Assembly: GCA_019634715.1 (NCBI GenBank)
Contig: JAHCAU010000001.1
Span: 124,001 to 188,000, forward strand
DNA from: Lysobacter sp.
GTDB lineage: Bacteria > Pseudomonadota > Gammaproteobacteria > Xanthomonadales > Xanthomonadaceae
Direction of reading: 5' to 3'
DNA length: 64,000 nt
Under the pieces are notes generated by a model. The model did no database searches, was not told the DNA's origin, and saw nothing but the letters and a program-made list of their open reading frames with translations. Below are positions 61,398 to 64,000 of the stretch, one piece after another; the first letter of the stretch is position 1; each line of letters begins with the position of its first letter. A program made the position numbers and the translations under genes.

Positions 61398-62129
61398 TCA
61401 GCGCGCGCGCAGCACCTGGGCCACGCCGAGCGCACCGAGCGCACCGATGCACTGCGCCAGCATGAAGCCGCCCACGTCCAGCGGGCGGATGCCGGCGAAG
61501 GTCTGGGTGAACGCACGCGCCACCGTCACCGCCGGATTGGCGAAGGAGGTGCTGGCGGTGAACCAGTACGCCGCGAGGATGTAGCAGGCCACCAGCGCCG
61601 GCACCGCCTGCGGACGATGACGCAGGCCGAGCAGGATCGTCAGCAGCAGGCCGAACGTGGCCACCGATTCGCTGAACCACTGCGCCGCGCCCGTACGCAC
61701 TTGGTCGCCGGGCTGCCACAGCGGTTCGGCGAACATCGCGTGCGCGACCATCACCCCCGCGACCGCGCCCAGCACCTGCACCGCCACGTAGGCCGGCAGC
61801 GGCGCCGGCAGGCGTTCGCCGCGCAGACGCATCACCAGGCTGACCGCCGGGTTGAAATGCGCGCCGGACAGCGGCCCGAACAGCACGATCAGCACGTAGA
61901 GCCCGCCCGCCGTGGCGATGGCGTTCGCGAGCAGGGCGATCGCGACGTTCCCCTGCGCCAGGCGTTCGCCCATGATCCCGCTGCCGACCACCACCGCGAG
62001 CAGCAGCAGCGTGCCCAGGCCCTCGGCCAGCAGCGCGCATGGCGCACCGACGGCGCAGGCGTGCTTCGACGGCGGGCCCTCCTGCACGTCCACCGACACG
62101 TCCACCGGCACGTCCACCTGAGCGTTCAT
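61398..62129 (-). CDS. Aquaporin/glycerol facilitator-type channel
   Basis: The 243-residue protein has six helices and the two NPA boxes: HFNPAVS near residue 93 and FANPAVTVA near residue 197. The N-terminus has an unusual short valine-aspartate repeat (VDVPVDVSVDVQ), then the first helix. It overlaps the arsC stop by 4 bases (ATGA). An aquaporin in an arsenic operon, as AqpS in Sinorhizobium, exports arsenite produced by ArsC, and that is the likely role. No arsB or acr3 is present. Confidence 0.9.
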   Translation of the reverse strand: MNAQVDVPVDVSVDVQEGPPSKHACAVGAPCALLAEGLGTLLLLAVVVGSGIMGERLAQGNVAIALLANAIATAGGLYVLIVLFGPLSGAHFNPAVSLVMRLRGERLPAPLPAYVAVQVLGAVAGVMVAHAMFAEPLWQPGDQVRTGAAQWFSESVATFGLLLTILLGLRHRPQAVPALVACYILAAYWFTASTSFANPAVTVARAFTQTFAGIRPLDVGGFMLAQCIGALGALGVAQVLRAR

Positions 62130-62626
62130 TCGTCGATCCGGCCGATCTCGCGGATCTTCTGCTCGGCGACCAGGCGGTCGAGCTTGTCGATCGGCAGGGC
62201 GGCGAACAGCTCGACGCGGCGACGCAGCTCGGAGAAGGCCTTCATGTAAGCACGGCGGCGCGTGTCCTCGTCGCCCTCGACCGCGGCCGGATCCTCCACG
62301 CCCCAGTGCGCGGTCATCGGCGTGCCGTACCACACCGGGCAGGCTTCGCCGGCGGCGTTGTCGCAGACGGTGACCACCAGGTCGAGCTCGGGCGCGCCCG
62401 GCGCCGAGAATTCGTCCCACGACTTGCTGCGCAGCTGCGAGACGTCGTAGCCGAGCTTTCCCGCCAGTTCGGCCGCCATCGGCTGGACCTGGCCGCTGGG
62501 CTTGCTGCCGGCGCTGTACGCGCGGAAGCGGCCCTTGCCGAGCACGTTGAGCAGGGCTTCGGCCATGACGCTGCGCGCGGAATTGCCGGTGCACAGCACG
62601 AGGATGGTGTAGACGCGGTCGTTCAT
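62126..62626 (-). CDS. arsC: Arsenate reductase (low-molecular-weight phosphatase type)
   Basis: The 166-residue protein reduces arsenate to arsenite using thioredoxin-type electrons. The catalytic loop is CTGNSARS (Cys12), and the second pair of cysteines is in TVCDNAAGEACPVWYG (Cys88, Cys96), giving the relay seen in S. aureus-type ArsC. The C-terminal tail is longer than in short ArsC. It is translated with the aquaporin through an ATGA overlap. The upstream frame also ends in an ATGA overlap with this start, suggesting a lost gene (see 62676-62810). Confidence 0.94.
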   Translation of the reverse strand: MNDRVYTILVLCTGNSARSVMAEALLNVLGKGRFRAYSAGSKPSGQVQPMAAELAGKLGYDVSQLRSKSWDEFSAPGAPELDLVVTVCDNAAGEACPVWYGTPMTAHWGVEDPAAVEGDEDTRRRAYMKAFSELRRRVELFAALPIDKLDRLVAEQKIREIGRIDE

Positions 62627-62675
62627 CGGGTGTTCTCCAGCAGGAAGGCGATCGGGCGTTCGGCGATGTCGGGGA

Positions 62676-62810
62676 TCAACGCATCCATGCGTGCGAATCG
62701 GCACCATCGCGGGTCAACGGCCCCTGGCGGCGATCCGCGGCCCGGCAGGCCTGCGGGCGATGCGCGGGGCGCGGCGCCTCGAGCGCGGCGATGGGGGTGT
62801 CGTGATTCAT
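62676..62810 (-). pseudogene. Short frame upstream of arsC, possible arsR remnant
   Basis: A 44-codon frame starts MNHDTPIAALEAPRPAHRPQ at 62810, right after a dyad like those before arsR genes, and soon stops. A second frame ends MDALIPDIAERPIAFLLENT then R, with its stop overlapping the arsC ATG. Together they could be the ends of a decayed upstream gene. No HTH motif remains in either part, so the arsR identity is a guess. Confidence 0.35.
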
Positions 62811-62838
62811 GTTTCCATGATTTCGGAAACGTCGAAAT
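62811..62838. promoter_or_regulatory. Overlapping dyads before the ars operon
   Basis: GTTTCC-N8-GGAAAC (62811-62830) and ATTTCG-N7-CGAAAT (62820-62838) overlap, an arrangement similar to ArsR/SmtB operators, which commonly contain TTTCG-like half sites. It lies immediately upstream of the MNHDTPI frame. Confidence 0.5.
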
Positions 62839-62889
62839 GAATCAAGGACAATTTGATGACAGTGAGTCCACCCACCCCGCTCCGGGGGT

Positions 62890-63894
62890 TCAGGCCAGCG
62901 GCAGGTCGCTGTCGGCCCGGCAGAACAGGTCGTGGACCTCGCGCACGGCGATGGCCTCGGGCGCCTCCGGCCCCTGTCCCAGCGTTTCGAGGAAACGGCA
63001 GGAGGCGAAACGGGGCGCCGCGGCCTCGTATCGGGCGATCCAGCAGCGGCGCTCCGGCAGGTCGGCGTGCGCCGGCTGCCAGGCGGCGACGGCCGGCGCG
63101 TTCAGGCGCGACAGGCCGATCCGCCACGGCTTCGGGCTGATCCGCGCGCGGAAGCAGCGCTGGTTGTGGCACATGCGGGCATAGGTCGGATCGACGCCGA
63201 GCGCATCGAAGCAGGCCAGCACCTCGGGTTCGCGCGGATCGAAGGTGCGATGCATCGCCAGCAGGCGGAAGCCGGCCGGCGTCCGGTAGACGCGCAGGCG
63301 CCAGTCGCGGTTCGATCCGGCGAAATCGCGGATCCGGGCCAGGGCCTGCGCATCCCGGCGCTCGCGCTGCGCGCGTGCGCGCGGGCGCGCCACCAGACGC
63401 GTGTGCAACGCATCCACGAACCACCACAGCGCACAGCCGGACACGAAGCCGATCACGATCGCCGCCGGCAGATTCTCCAAGCCGGCCAGGCGCAGTCCGG
63501 CCGCGAAGACGATGGTGATTGCGACCACCAGCAGGCAGCCATGCCGGAACGACAGGTCCTCGTCGTCGATGTCGATGTCCGCGAACAGGACATGCGGCGT
63601 GTTCAGGCACAGCGCGCCATAGCCATTGCGGGTGATGACGCTGTCGCCGTGGCGGTCGACGACCTGCTCGCGGATCGGCACGCCGTCCGCGCCGTTGTAC
63701 GCGGCGCGGCGCTCGAGGCGCGGCAGGTCTTCGCCCGCGAGCACGCGCGCCATCGCTTCGCGCGCCCGCGCATCGGCATGCGCCTGCGCGGCCTCGAGGC
63801 TGTCGTCCGACCAGCCGAAGCGCCGGATGGTGACCTGCCGACGGCCTTCGCGATGCTGCAGGCGCGTTTCGGCCCAGTAGTCCGGAATGATCAT
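62890..63894 (-). CDS. Hypothetical protein with two membrane helices
   Basis: The 334-residue protein has a soluble N-terminal part (RRFGWSDDSLEAAQAHADAR) including NGYGALCLNTPHVLFADIDI, then two close helices (LLVVAITIVFAAGLRLAG, then AAIVIGFVSGCALWWFVDAL). A second soluble part follows, with RVYRTPAGFRLLAMHRTFDP and cysteines in CHNQRCFRARISPKPW. Similar proteins occur in Xanthomonadaceae as uncharacterised; I do not recognise a function. It is monocistronic, and the region after its start to the window end holds no gene. Confidence 0.75.
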   Translation of the reverse strand: MIIPDYWAETRLQHREGRRQVTIRRFGWSDDSLEAAQAHADARAREAMARVLAGEDLPRLERRAAYNGADGVPIREQVVDRHGDSVITRNGYGALCLNTPHVLFADIDIDDEDLSFRHGCLLVVAITIVFAAGLRLAGLENLPAAIVIGFVSGCALWWFVDALHTRLVARPRARAQRERRDAQALARIRDFAGSNRDWRLRVYRTPAGFRLLAMHRTFDPREPEVLACFDALGVDPTYARMCHNQRCFRARISPKPWRIGLSRLNAPAVAAWQPAHADLPERRCWIARYEAAAPRFASCRFLETLGQGPEAPEAIAVREVHDLFCRADSDLPLA

Positions 63895-64000
63895 GCGGGT
63901 TCCCCTCCCCGTTCGTGGCGCAGCCTAGCGCGCGGCGCGGACTGCGGACAAGCGCGGACTGCGGGCGTAGACTCCGCGCACGCCAACGCTCCCGGCGCGA

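Overview
The window is high-GC, gene-dense chromosomal DNA that looks like a member of the Xanthomonadaceae/Lysobacteraceae (Lysobacter- or Luteimonas-like). The reasons are a protein with a Xanthomonadales type IV secretion effector tail (XVIPCD), Xanthomonas-type integron attC sites, ExeA/GspB, PadR-HAAS genes, and several REP-like palindrome families together with a RAYT transposase. This placement is inference. I saw no rRNA, tRNA, CRISPR array, prophage or complete insertion sequence.

Layout. 1-3213: repeat-rich accessory edge with a secreted protein cut by the window end, a HEAT-repeat protein, a RAYT (REP-associated transposase) with a truncated second copy, and a small secreted protein. 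3214-16444: housekeeping and stress genes: a methionine gamma-lyase-like enzyme with a divergent Lrp regulator, a DUF937 protein, a P-loop kinase, katG, hslR, slyD, two NlpC/P60 hydrolases, a dicarboxylate/amino-acid symporter, alkaline phosphatase and a HemJ-like protein. 16752-22636: a compact same-strand run of eight genes: two Roadblock-like proteins, an unrecognised two-part protein, a small Ras-like GTPase, another unrecognised protein, a deacetylase of the histone-deacetylase fold, an extradiol dioxygenase and a methyltransferase. 23222-25684: two secreted proteins, one a metzincin protease with PKD-type and C-terminal domains. 25954-33199: PHB depolymerase, PadR with a HAAS membrane protein, a cyclophilin-type isomerase, a phosphoesterase followed by a kinase-universal-stress fusion, a GFA protein and a membrane protein.

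33321-39300 is the most unusual part. A predicted bacterial-killing T4SS effector (metallopeptidase head, XVIPCD tail) lies beside a lipoprotein that is probably its immunity protein. The pair has been duplicated in tandem, leaving a truncated effector, a second immunity lipoprotein and an older effector relic. Next to it are two integron cassettes with attC sites and no integrase. 39460-52210: a DUF4349 lipoprotein, a TonB receptor transcribed behind a TPR-sulfotransferase, a molybdopterin oxidoreductase/HTH/fdhD operon whose first gene carries a REP palindrome inside the reading frame, a DUF2785 protein and a DUF885 peptidase. 52410-63894: a response regulator, a cupin/EamA pair with divergent LysR, a second EamA, exeA/gspB, a WYL regulator, two VOC proteins, an S4 protein, aquaporin/arsC and a membrane protein.

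Translational coupling (4-base ATGA/GTGA overlaps) is common and helps define operons: GTPase-unknown-deacetylase, oxidoreductase-HTH-fdhD, PadR-HAAS, arsC-aquaporin. All functions are read from sequence motifs and memory of families. No database search was run.
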